64,000 nt of DNA from JASLDZ01 sp964242625. GTDB taxonomy: Bacteria > Pseudomonadota > Alphaproteobacteria > Caulobacterales > Caulobacteraceae. The translations under genes were made by a program, and so were the position numbers. The stretch spans positions 124,001 through 188,000 of the forward strand of contig CAXTAO010000003.1 of the NCBI GenBank assembly GCA_964242625.1. Reading direction: 5' to 3'. This document shows positions 11,328 to 19,687 of this stretch, piece after piece; positions within the stretch are counted from its first letter, which is position 1, and every line of letters begins with the position of its first letter. Under the pieces are notes generated by a model. It was not told the origin of the DNA, made no database searches, and worked only from the letters and a program-made list of their open reading frames with translations.

Positions 11328-12728
11328 TTACGGTCGCGCTGTATCCAAGCGCCAGACCGCCGCGCCGTGCGGCGCCAGGGTGAAGCGGGCGCGTGGCGAG
11401 GGCGCGAGGCGCGCGCCCGTCCACAGCTCCCGCGCACCGATCGCCCGTCCCGGCACGCCCAGCGCCGCCCACGCGAGCGACACGTCGCGCGGATGGTCCG
11501 CCAGGTTGAAGACGGCCACCGTGTCCGGCCCTGCGGCGCCTTGCGGCGTGGACAGCCACACCTGCGTGTCGGCCAGCGCCGGGCCGAGTTTTGCGGGACG
11601 GCTCGTCCCCGCCCGCTGGTTCAGCGCCAGGACCTCACGGTTCGTGAGCAGTGCGCGCTCCCCCGCGTCCATGGCTGTCAGGTCGCCGCCGAGGATCAGC
11701 GGCGAGCGCGCCACCGACCACAGTGTGACGGCCGTGCGCGCCTCTTCCGGCGTCAGGCGCGACTGGCGGGGGTCGCCCCAGCCGGGGTGGGGTCGAAGCG
11801 AGCCCAACGGCAGCATGTCGGCGTCGGGCCAGCTTCCCGGCTTGGCGTACGGCGCCCACAGCGCCAGCCGGGCGAAGGCCGAGAACACGCCGTTGGGGAA
11901 CTCCGTGGCGGGCTTGTCGTGCGGAAAGGTCCAGCCGTCCCACAGGTCGTCGGAGATGCGCCACATCTGCGCCCCCCGAACCATGGCGGGATAATTTTCT
12001 ATCCGCGACGGCCCGGGTGAGAGGCTGAGCACGATGGGGCGCCCTGTCTTTCGGATCGCCTCGCCGATTTGGCGGATCTCGGTCGGCCGGTAGGGGTGGT
12101 CCGAGATGCAGTCGACCTTGAGGAGGTCCACGCCCCAGCCGGCGTACTGGCGCAGGAGCGCGTCGTAATAGGCCTGGCCCGCCGGCGTGTCGGCGACACC
12201 GTAGTTGGCGTCGTCCCAGGGGCAGGTGGCGTTGCGGTCGGCGGCTTGCGACGCGCGGAACGCCGAACCCTCGATCGGGAGGTCGCGGTCGGCCGAGGGC
12301 TTGGGCACGCCCCGCACGATGTGGATGCCGAACTTGAGGCCCTGCGCGTGCGTCCAGTCGGCGAGCGATTTCAGTCCGCCGCCGTCCGCCGCCGAGGGGA
12401 AGCGGGCGACCACGGGCGCGAGGCGGCCGTTGTCGTCGATCTTGTAGCCCCGGGTGGCGAGCCGGTCGCCGAGCGGATCGGCCATGTACCAACCCTCGTC
12501 GATCACCGCGTAGGTCCAGCCGTACGGCTTGAGCGTGGTCAGCACGCGGACGTTCGCCTTGAACTGCGCCTCGTCGACGGTGAGGCCGTAGGCGTCCCAG
12601 CTGTTCCAACCCATGGGCGGAGCGGCGGCGAGCGCCTGGCTCTGCGCGGGCCCGGCGTTGGCGGCGGGTGGCGGCGAGGGGTCGGGCCCTCCGAGAAGCG
12701 CGGCTGCGGCGAGGACGACGAGGCTCAT
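11328..12728 (-). CDS. Glycoside hydrolase family 27 (alpha-galactosidase-like), secreted
   Basis: This 466-residue protein has a short signal peptide (about 1-20) followed by a Pro/Ala-rich linker and a GH27 (alpha/beta)8 barrel. Family signatures are MGWNSWDAYG, VIDEGWYM, GIHIVRG, the nucleophile aspartate in DLLKVDCISD and the acid/base aspartate in RISDDLWDGW. The last 90 residues form the usual antiparallel beta domain. The enzyme should remove alpha-linked galactose or a related sugar from oligosaccharides outside the cytoplasm; alpha-N-acetylgalactosaminidase or arabinopyranosidase activity cannot be excluded. No transporter or other carbohydrate gene is adjacent, so the natural substrate is unclear. 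Confidence 0.9.
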   Translation of the reverse strand: MSLVVLAAAALLGGPDPSPPPAANAGPAQSQALAAAPPMGWNSWDAYGLTVDEAQFKANVRVLTTLKPYGWTYAVIDEGWYMADPLGDRLATRGYKIDDNGRLAPVVARFPSAADGGGLKSLADWTHAQGLKFGIHIVRGVPKPSADRDLPIEGSAFRASQAADRNATCPWDDANYGVADTPAGQAYYDALLRQYAGWGVDLLKVDCISDHPYRPTEIRQIGEAIRKTGRPIVLSLSPGPSRIENYPAMVRGAQMWRISDDLWDGWTFPHDKPATEFPNGVFSAFARLALWAPYAKPGSWPDADMLPLGSLRPHPGWGDPRQSRLTPEEARTAVTLWSVARSPLILGGDLTAMDAGERALLTNREVLALNQRAGTSRPAKLGPALADTQVWLSTPQGAAGPDTVAVFNLADHPRDVSLAWAALGVPGRAIGARELWTGARLAPSPRARFTLAPHGAAVWRLDTARP

Positions 12729-12920
12729 GCCTCACTGTGGCGGCGATCGCGCCCGTACGCCAGGGACGCCGGCGTCCATCGGTTCGACGGGGCCCGCCTC
12801 CCGCGTTTCATCGCCGTCTCACAAGCTCGGCTCTGAAAAGTGACCGTGGATGTGCGCCCTATTGCCGTCTGAGCCGCACCGCAGAGAGCGCCCGCCCCTG
12901 CACCGCCGAGCTTTCCCCAC

Positions 12921-15900
12921 ATGCGTCACGCTCTCCTCGCCGCCGTCGCGCTCGCGCCCCTGAGCCTTGCGGGAGGCGCCCTCGCGCAGACGACGATCAC
13001 GGCCAACTCCAGTACGCCGCTGGCGACCTCCGCGGCGGGCGACGTCTCCATCGCCTCGGGCGCGACGCTGACGGCCGGCACGTCCACCCCGGCCATCACG
13101 ATCGACAGCAACAACAGCGTGTCGGTGGTCGGCGCGATCAGCGCGGACAACGTCGCTGACGCGGTGGGCGTCTTGGTGCAGGGCGGACACACGGGGTCGC
13201 TCTCGGTGACCGGCTCGATCACCAACACGGAGGACTTCGCCGCCACTGACAGCTCTAACTCGGACAGCGTGGTGGAGGCGCCCTTCGCCAGCGGCGCAGG
13301 CCGATACGGCGTCCGGCTGACGGGGGCCGCTCCGTTCACGGGCGACTTGTCGCTCACGGGGACCGTCACCGTGAAGGGCCAGAACTCCTACGGCGTCTCG
13401 TTGGAGGCCCCGCTGGCCGGCAGCCTTACGGTCGCCACCACCTCCCTCACCGGCGACGGCGGTGCGGCGGTGCGCGAGCTCGCGGGGGTGAGCGGGTCGG
13501 TGTCGGTGGGCGGCCCAGTCGGCGCCACGGGGCAGGGCTCGCAGGCGGTCTCGATCGGCGGCGACGTGGGCGGGGCGCTCAGGATCAGCTCGTCGATCAC
13601 CGCCACGGGCTACAGCGACACCGCGCGCCTCGCCGACGCCGCCCAGGCCAAGCTGCAGGCGACGCTCACCGACGTGGAGCAGACCGGCGGCGCGCTGGCG
13701 GTGACCGCCAACGTCGCGGGCGGGATCATCCTCAGCGCGCCGCCCGCCAACACAGTGGCGGGTTCGACCGCCGATCTCGACGGCGACGGCGTGCCGGACG
13801 GCGACGAAGGGTCCGGCAGCGTGTCGGTCTACGGCTCGGCGCCCGCGCTGGCCGTGGGCGCCGCAACAAAGGCGATCACCCTCGGCGCGTTCGGGACGGG
13901 GGACGACGCCTACGGCCTGATCAACCGCGGCCTGATCACCGCGACGGGGCTGGAGGACGGCGTGACCGCCACCGCCGTCCAGCTGGGTGCGGTAGGCGGC
14001 ACGGTCCAGCTGGCGGGGGGCCTGCGCAACACGGGGACGATCAGCTCGACCACCTACGAGGCCGACAGCACCGCCCTGGGCGTGCTGTCCGGCGTCTCCG
14101 CAGCCGCCATACGCAACGAGGGCGTCGTGAGCGCGGCGATCGCCGACTCGACCCTGATCACCACCCCGACGATCGCGCAGTCAACGGCGGTGAGCATCGC
14201 CCAGGGCGCCTCGATTACTAGCCTCAGCAACACCGGCACGATCTCGGCGGCCGCGACCGGGGACGCGATGAGCGCCACCGCCGTCGTCGACCGCTCGGGC
14301 ACGCTTGCCTCCGTACTCAACGAGGGGCAGATCACCGCGACGGTGACGCCCGTGACCGCGGGCGCGACGCCCAGCGGAAGGTTGATCGCCCTCGACCTGT
14401 CGGCGAACACGACGGGCGTCACGCTCGTGCAGCAGGCCAACCCCACCACGAGCGTCCTCTACGGCTCGACGGCGGGCACGGCCGCCACCGCCTCGACGAC
14501 GGTCACCCCCGCCGCGCCCACGATCACCGGCGACATCCTGCTGGGCTCGGGCGTGAACACCGTGCAGTTCCTGGCGGGCGTGGTGACCGGCGCGTTGCAG
14601 CTGGGCTCGGGCGAAGGCTCGAGCCTCCTCATCGACGGCGGCGCGGCCTACACGGGCGCGCTCACCTACGGCGGCGGCTCGCTCGCGCTGACGGTCGACA
14701 ACGGCTCGCTGACCGACCTCAGCACGGCGACGAGCCGACTCTCCAGCCTCGCCATCGGCTCCGCCGGCAAGCTGACCGTCAGCGTGGACGCCGCCCGCGG
14801 GCTCGCCACCCGCTTCGACGTTTCGGGCGCCGCCACCATCGCCGCCGGGGGCGAGATCGCGGTGCGGCTGGTGAGCGCGCCGGTGAACGAGACCTCGCAG
14901 ACGTTGACGATCGTCAGCTCGCCGCAGCTGTCGGTGGCCGACCAGGCGACGCTGACGGCCACCACCTCCTACCTCTTCACTTCGAGCCTTGCGGCCGATC
15001 CGACGGCGGGAACCCTGTCGCTGACGCTCGACCGTAGGAGCGCCGCGGACCTCGGCCTGCTCGCCTCCGAGCAGGCGGGTCTGAACGGCGTGCTGGCGGG
15101 CACGGCCGGCGACGCCAACCTCGCCGCGGCGCTTCTCGCACCCTCCACCCGCGCCGACTTCGTCAAGGTGTACGACCAGCTGCTGCCCGAGCACGGGGGC
15201 GGCGTCTTCCTCGCCGCGCGCGAGGCGGCGGAAAGCATCGGGCGCGCGATCTCGGACCGTTACGACCTGCCGGAAGCCGCAGGGGCCTGGCTGCAGGAGT
15301 TCGGCTTCGGCGTCGAGCAGGACGCACAGGCCGCCGTAGCCGAGCACGCGGGCGGCTTCGGCTTCGCGGGCGGGGCGGAGAAGGGGCTGGGCGGCCTGGG
15401 CGTCCTGGGCGTCTCGGCCGCCTTCGACGACGCCAAGGTGACGAGCCCGGACATCGCCAACTCCTCCACCGACATGGAGGAGCTTGAGGCCGGCCTCTAC
15501 TGGCGCGTCTCGGCGGGCGGGCTCCTCCTGACCGCTCGCGGCGCCGCCGGCTATGTGTGGGGCGACACCGAGCGCGACCTGGCCGTCGCCGCGGGAGAGG
15601 GCGTCTCGGCGGAGTCGGCCACCTACAAGAGCGATTGGCACGGCTGGACGGCGGACGCCCGCTTCGGCGCCGGCTACCAGGTCAATCTCGGCCCCGTCTT
15701 CGTGCGCCCGCAGCTGGCGGTTGAGTACTTCCGCCTCGATCAGAACGGCTACGCCGAGAGCGGGCCCGCGGCGACGGCGTTGACCGTCGGCGACCGCACG
15801 GGCGACGCCAGCTTCGGGACGGCGAGCGTCGTCTTCGGCGGGCGCTTGGGCCGGGACCTTGTCTGGCGGCCCTCGCTCGAGGTGGGCGCGCGCGACGTGT

Positions 15901-16115
15901 GGAGCGGCGACGCGGGCGCGACCACCGCGCGCTTCACCGCGGGCGGCGACCCCTTCGTCTTGCCCGCCAACCCGATCACCGGAGTGGGCGGGCTGGTCAC
16001 GGCGGGGCTGAAGGTGGGCACGCCCATCTATCAGGTGTTCGTGGACGCCCACGGCGAGGAGTACGCCCACTATCGCGAGGGCGACGTCCGCGCCGGGGTA
16101 AAGTTCGTTTTCTGA
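12921..16115 (+). CDS. Autotransporter with outer-membrane beta-barrel
   Basis: This 1064-residue type Va secreted protein begins with a Sec signal peptide (about 1-22, ending GALAQ), has a long Gly/Ser/Thr/Ala-rich passenger (about 23-760) with repeated beta-helix-like segments (VSVVGAI, GLITATGLE, NEGVVSAAI, NEGQITATV), and ends with a roughly 270-residue autotransporter barrel finishing in GVKFVF, the aromatic C-terminal signature recognised by the BAM machinery. Around residue 290 the passenger has DLDGDGVPDGDEG, which resembles a calcium-binding DxDxDG loop. No protease or lipase active site is seen, so an adhesin or surface-layer role is more likely. It converges on puhB with only 7 bases between the stops. 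Confidence 0.88.
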   Translation: MRHALLAAVALAPLSLAGGALAQTTITANSSTPLATSAAGDVSIASGATLTAGTSTPAITIDSNNSVSVVGAISADNVADAVGVLVQGGHTGSLSVTGSITNTEDFAATDSSNSDSVVEAPFASGAGRYGVRLTGAAPFTGDLSLTGTVTVKGQNSYGVSLEAPLAGSLTVATTSLTGDGGAAVRELAGVSGSVSVGGPVGATGQGSQAVSIGGDVGGALRISSSITATGYSDTARLADAAQAKLQATLTDVEQTGGALAVTANVAGGIILSAPPANTVAGSTADLDGDGVPDGDEGSGSVSVYGSAPALAVGAATKAITLGAFGTGDDAYGLINRGLITATGLEDGVTATAVQLGAVGGTVQLAGGLRNTGTISSTTYEADSTALGVLSGVSAAAIRNEGVVSAAIADSTLITTPTIAQSTAVSIAQGASITSLSNTGTISAAATGDAMSATAVVDRSGTLASVLNEGQITATVTPVTAGATPSGRLIALDLSANTTGVTLVQQANPTTSVLYGSTAGTAATASTTVTPAAPTITGDILLGSGVNTVQFLAGVVTGALQLGSGEGSSLLIDGGAAYTGALTYGGGSLALTVDNGSLTDLSTATSRLSSLAIGSAGKLTVSVDAARGLATRFDVSGAATIAAGGEIAVRLVSAPVNETSQTLTIVSSPQLSVADQATLTATTSYLFTSSLAADPTAGTLSLTLDRRSAADLGLLASEQAGLNGVLAGTAGDANLAAALLAPSTRADFVKVYDQLLPEHGGGVFLAAREAAESIGRAISDRYDLPEAAGAWLQEFGFGVEQDAQAAVAEHAGGFGFAGGAEKGLGGLGVLGVSAAFDDAKVTSPDIANSSTDMEELEAGLYWRVSAGGLLLTARGAAGYVWGDTERDLAVAAGEGVSAESATYKSDWHGWTADARFGAGYQVNLGPVFVRPQLAVEYFRLDQNGYAESGPAATALTVGDRTGDASFGTASVVFGGRLGRDLVWRPSLEVGARDVWSGDAGATTARFTAGGDPFVLPANPITGVGGLVTAGLKVGTPIYQVFVDAHGEEYAHYREGDVRAGVKFVF

Positions 16116-16122
16116 GGGGCGC

Positions 16123-16722
16123 TCAGCCCGCGTGCCGCTCGATCTCAGTCGCGCAGCCGCCGGCGCCCGCGGCCAGGGCGCGGCAGATCAGGGCTGCGGC
16201 GCGATCAGCGTCAGGCACGCCGCGCAGCATGGGTTCGGCGCGGCGCAGCCGCCACGGGCGCGCGTGCGGCCACAGCTTGAGGTAGAGCACGCCCTGGCCC
16301 GCCTTGAGCCTGAGAGCGATGTCGCCGGTGCCGTCCGAGTGGATGCGCGCGGCCACCGTGTCGATCGCCGAGAACGGGATCACCAGCCGGGCGGGCAGCG
16401 CCATGCCGTAGCGTAGCGTCACCGTGCGCGCCTCGATGGAATAGCGCGTCGTGCGGACCCCAAGCGCTGCGAGCCCCATCAGGCCGAGCAGGAGCGCCGT
16501 CGCCAGGAGGGCGAGGCGGAGTTCGCCCGCCCAGATCTGCGGCGCGTGCGGCTTCGTCAGCGCGAGGTGCAGGCCGTCCGCCAGGAGCAAGGCCAGGTAG
16601 GCGGCCGCCCACCCGAGCTTCCACACGCGCAGGGCGGTTGCGCGCCATGCGGGCCGCCCTGTCCACAGCGGGGCGTCGAGGGCCGAGGCGCGGACGGTTC
16701 CGATGGGGAGAAGGGCGTTCAC
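16123..16722 (-). CDS. puhB: PuhB-like reaction-centre assembly protein, second copy
   Basis: This 199-residue membrane protein is the last gene of the pufLMC-puhAB operon. Two hydrophobic segments lie in the N-terminal half (about 33-50 and 62-85) and a PH-like domain follows (RTTRYSIEARTVTLRYG to LWPHARPWRLRRAEP). PuhB assists assembly of the H subunit and thus of the reaction centre. The paralogue at 39920-40576 shares RTT-YSI, LRYG, DGTGD and LWPHARPWRL, roughly half the positions of this block by eye, so the two diverged long ago. GTG at 16722 overlaps the puhA stop (GTGA), the same junction as in the other copy, suggesting the puhA-puhB pair duplicated or transferred as a unit. Confidence 0.88.
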   Translation of the reverse strand: MNALLPIGTVRASALDAPLWTGRPAWRATALRVWKLGWAAAYLALLLADGLHLALTKPHAPQIWAGELRLALLATALLLGLMGLAALGVRTTRYSIEARTVTLRYGMALPARLVIPFSAIDTVAARIHSDGTGDIALRLKAGQGVLYLKLWPHARPWRLRRAEPMLRGVPDADRAAALICRALAAGAGGCATEIERHAG

Positions 16723-17525
16723 GAGGCGCTCCCCGCCCGCAAGCGTCGGCGCTCCCACGGCATCAGCCTGGGCGGGCTCCGCGCGTCGTCGCGCCCGAAG
16801 AAGGCCGCGCCGGCGTAGAAGGCGGTCAGGCGGTCCTCCTCGCGGGCGGTGATGCGGTCGGTCGCCGCCGGCCGAGGCGCTTCGGCGACCCGCGCCGCCC
16901 GCACCGCGCGCAACACCACCCGCGCCTGGATGCGCCGGATGTCGGTGTGGTGGATCGGCAGAAGCGCGCGGCCGCCGTCGTCGAGCTCGACCTCGAGGTA
17001 GCGCAGGATGTTGACGCCGCGGTCGATCCACAGGTCGCGCACCACCCCGGCCCGCGCGCCCCAGGCGTCGATCACGGGCAGGCCGCGCGGATCGACGTCG
17101 CCCTTGGCCACCCTCCACCCGCACACCCTCGCGGGGGCCATCTGCGTCACGCCGGCGGAGAACCACAACGGCTCGTCGCGCCGCACCGCCGACCAGGCGG
17201 CCGGGCCCACGCCGTCGACCAGCGGATCGCCCGTGGGCGTCAGCGACGACCCCGGGAAGGGAAAGGCTTGCTCGGCGGCGAGCGCGCGCTCGGTCTCGGC
17301 GTGCGGAGCGGTGACCACGCCGCCCTCCGGCAGGCGGTACGTCTTGGGGGCCGGCATTGACGGATAGCCCTCGCCGTCGCCTCCGCCCGCGGGGTCGACC
17401 AGCGGGTAGCCCTCGCGCTTGTCTTCCCGTCGCAGGTAGAGGACGAGGCCGAAGAAGAAGACGCAGAAGACGATCACGAGCAGCTGCGCCACGTCGAGAT
17501 CGCCGGTGATCGCGCCTGGGATCAT
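16719..17525 (-). CDS. puhA: Photosynthetic reaction centre H subunit, second copy
   Basis: This 268-residue protein has the PuhA architecture: one N-terminal transmembrane helix (about 12-32), the following LYLRREDKREGYPL motif, PKTYRLPEGG, GDPLVDGVGPAAW, and a cytoplasmic PRC-barrel with RGLPVIDAWG, VVRDLWIDRG and LRYLEVEL. It caps the L-M pair and guides protons to the secondary quinone. Compared with the copy at 40573-41388, the loop after GVGPAAW reads RRDEPLWFSAGVTQM and lacks the Asp/His cluster (Asp124, His126, His128 of Rhodobacter sphaeroides) that forms the proton entry. It follows pufC by 11 bases and overlaps puhB. A puhA inside a puf operon is unusual; it normally sits with bch genes. 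Confidence 0.92.
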   Translation of the reverse strand: MIPGAITGDLDVAQLLVIVFCVFFFGLVLYLRREDKREGYPLVDPAGGGDGEGYPSMPAPKTYRLPEGGVVTAPHAETERALAAEQAFPFPGSSLTPTGDPLVDGVGPAAWSAVRRDEPLWFSAGVTQMAPARVCGWRVAKGDVDPRGLPVIDAWGARAGVVRDLWIDRGVNILRYLEVELDDGGRALLPIHHTDIRRIQARVVLRAVRAARVAEAPRPAATDRITAREEDRLTAFYAGAAFFGRDDARSPPRLMPWERRRLRAGSAS

Positions 17526-17536
17526 GGGGCGGCTCC

Positions 17537-18628
17537 TCAGCGCGGGGCGGGCGAGGGCGCGGACGCCACCCGCAGTGGGGTTGCCGGCTCGCTCAGGCCC
17601 GGGAAGCCGCCGGGCGGCGCGGCCACGTCGCGTGGACGGGGCGCGCCGCGGTGGCAGGTGGCGCAGTCGACCAGGCCGTTGCCGATCTGCGCGCCGCGCA
17701 TGCGGGCCGGCAGGCTCAGCGGCCGTGGGTTGCCCGACTGCCAGCGCGTGATCGGGTCCTCGCCCATGAGCTTCAGGAGGTAGTCGCGGTTGAGGTCGCG
17801 CGTCATCACGATGCCGGAATAGCCGGTCCACCGCGCGGGCGGGCTCTGGCGCCAGTCGGCGAAGTTGCGCGAATGGTGGCAGTAGCCGCAGTTCACGCCC
17901 ATGCCGTCCGACATCTGCATCATCGCCTCGTAGAGGCGCTTCACCTCGGTGAACGACGGTGTCGTTCCGGCCGGCAGCGCGGTCAGGGACTGGCCGTGGG
18001 CGGGGGTGGCCTGCAGCAGGTACTCCTCGTAGCCCTCGTTGGGGAAGAAGCCGCGCACGGTGCGGGCCGCCTCGTTCCAGTCGTCGCCGGGCTCGGAGAC
18101 GCGCGGGTGCGGCCGCGGCGGGCTCTGGAACCAGACCTCCGCGGGCACGGGCTGGCCCTGGTGGCAGCTGAAGCAGGTCACGCCCGCGGCGCCCACGTGG
18201 CTGCGCCAGCTCGCATTGATGTGGCGCGTCATGGCCAGCATGGTGCGGGCCGCGGCCTTCTGCGGCAGGGCGTCGGAGGCGTAGTCGCTCCCCACGTGGC
18301 AGAAGCCGCAGCCCTGGCGGGGCGACACCCAGGCGGTCATCGCCTGCTGCACGCGCATGAAGTCGCCGGCGTTGAGGTCGGTCAAGACGCGCACGTTCTT
18401 GTAGGCCGCCGTCGCCTGGCGGGGGTCGTCCGCCACGGGGGTGAGCACGGGGGCCGGGCGGTTCTGCGCGTGCGCCTCGGCCTCGGTGGGCGCGAACTGC
18501 ACCATGGCTTGGCCCGCCGGGCCCACGTCCACGCTCGGTCCTGGCGAACGCCACTGCGGCACGAAGCCCAGGAACAGGGCGACGAGGGTGCAGGCTACCG
18601 CGCCGATCCATGGCCAGGCGCCCCTCAT
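17537..18628 (-). CDS. pufC: Reaction-centre tetraheme cytochrome c subunit
   Basis: This 363-residue periplasmic cytochrome docks on the L-M core and re-reduces the oxidised special pair. Four CXXCH heme motifs are present: CGFCH at 107-111, CFSCH at 152-156, CGYCH at 247-251 and CATCH at 322-326. Candidate axial methionines lie on helices before the first three motifs (MRVQQAM, MLAMTRHIN, MMQMSDGM); the histidine in MTRHIN matches the second axial ligand of heme 4. A hydrophobic N-terminal segment (about 7-23) anchors it; the cysteine at residue 13 lacks a convincing lipobox. ATG overlaps the pufM stop (ATGA). The HiPIP encoded at 35462-35746 is a plausible donor. Confidence 0.95.
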   Translation of the reverse strand: MRGAWPWIGAVACTLVALFLGFVPQWRSPGPSVDVGPAGQAMVQFAPTEAEAHAQNRPAPVLTPVADDPRQATAAYKNVRVLTDLNAGDFMRVQQAMTAWVSPRQGCGFCHVGSDYASDALPQKAAARTMLAMTRHINASWRSHVGAAGVTCFSCHQGQPVPAEVWFQSPPRPHPRVSEPGDDWNEAARTVRGFFPNEGYEEYLLQATPAHGQSLTALPAGTTPSFTEVKRLYEAMMQMSDGMGVNCGYCHHSRNFADWRQSPPARWTGYSGIVMTRDLNRDYLLKLMGEDPITRWQSGNPRPLSLPARMRGAQIGNGLVDCATCHRGAPRPRDVAAPPGGFPGLSEPATPLRVASAPSPAPR

Positions 18629-19683
18629 CGCGCGGGACCCCGGGCGGGGAGGATCACCGCCGGCGGCCCCGCCGCCGCGGGGGCGGCCGGGGCGGCGAAG
18701 CGCGTGAGGAGGTCGCGCGCGACCTCCGGCGGCGGCGCGCCCGGCGAGACGTAGGGCGCCGTGTACTCGGGCGCGATGCCGTGCTTGACGCCCCATAGGT
18801 ACCAGTTGTCGACCACCGTGCCGGTGATGAGGATGCCGATGCCGCCGGTCAGCGTGGTGAGGGTGGCGAACCAGAAGATCCAGCGGTGGATCGACTCGAA
18901 GGTCGCGTTGAAGCCCATTGTCCAGCGCCAGAACAGCGAGGCTCGCTCCTGGGCGGACGAGCGGTTGACGATGTCCTGGCTCTCGCGCTCGCCGCCGAAC
19001 TTGGCGACCGCCAGGATCGTGCCCGCGTGCATGCAGAACAGCATGGTCGAGCCGTAGAGGAACACGATCGAGAGCATGTGGAACGGGTCGTAGAACAGAT
19101 TGCCGTAGCGGACGGAGAACGACGCCGTCCAGTTCAGGTGGCTGATCACGCCGAAAGGCACCGCCTCGCACCAGCAGCCCATCAGGAGCGGCCGGATGAA
19201 GCCCAGCACGAGGTAGAGCCAGATCGCCGAGGCGAAGCACCACGGCACGTGCGTGCCCATGCCAAGCGCGCGGGCGCGCGTGTACATCCGCCCCCACCAG
19301 AGAAAGATCGCGGCGGTGAGGAAGAAGCCCGCCATCAGCCACCAGCCGCCCTGGTTGAGCGGCGGCAGGGAGAGCCCATACTGCTGAGACGGCGGCTCGA
19401 GCGACAGGAAAGGCAGCATCTTGATGAAGCGCAGCGGGTTCCAGTCCACCTGCGCCAGCATGTTAAGACCGATGATCTCGATGGCGATGAAGCCGCAGAT
19501 CAGCGAGGCTATGCCGAAGCCGCCGAGATAGGTGGGGAAGACCTGCGTCTCGCCGATCCGGCCCAGAAGGACGGAGTGCAGCGCCTTGCCGACGCGCGGC
19601 GCATCGCCGGGCGGGAGGGCGGGCCCTTTCTCGTCGGGGCCGAGCACCACCACCGAGGTGTAGAGCGTGTGGAAGCGCGCCAT
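18625..19683 (-). CDS. pufM: Photosynthetic reaction centre M subunit
   Basis: This 352-residue protein has five transmembrane helices and all expected cofactor ligands: His in ISHLNW (182 in its own numbering) and in DPFHMLSI for bacteriochlorophyll, the tyrosine of FLYGS next to the active-branch pheophytin, His in FCMHAGT and ESIHRW plus Glu in GGERE for the non-heme iron, and Trp in FWRWTMGF at the primary quinone. It is therefore probably functional. Odd features are HLNW where HLDW is usual, Glu at position 44 (R. sphaeroides numbering without Met; Asn there, Asp in Blastochloris), and a C-terminal Pro/Ala-rich extension of roughly 45 residues beyond the usual end after HGIAP. Confidence 0.97.
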   Translation of the reverse strand: MARFHTLYTSVVVLGPDEKGPALPPGDAPRVGKALHSVLLGRIGETQVFPTYLGGFGIASLICGFIAIEIIGLNMLAQVDWNPLRFIKMLPFLSLEPPSQQYGLSLPPLNQGGWWLMAGFFLTAAIFLWWGRMYTRARALGMGTHVPWCFASAIWLYLVLGFIRPLLMGCWCEAVPFGVISHLNWTASFSVRYGNLFYDPFHMLSIVFLYGSTMLFCMHAGTILAVAKFGGERESQDIVNRSSAQERASLFWRWTMGFNATFESIHRWIFWFATLTTLTGGIGILITGTVVDNWYLWGVKHGIAPEYTAPYVSPGAPPPEVARDLLTRFAAPAAPAAAGPPAVILPARGPAR

Positions 19684-19687
19684 CGGC

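Noticed and set aside
16723..17166. Upstream extension of the puhB frame inside puhA
   Set aside because: The extra part is Arg-rich and out of frame with PuhA; the GTG at 16722 matches the other copy's gene structure.
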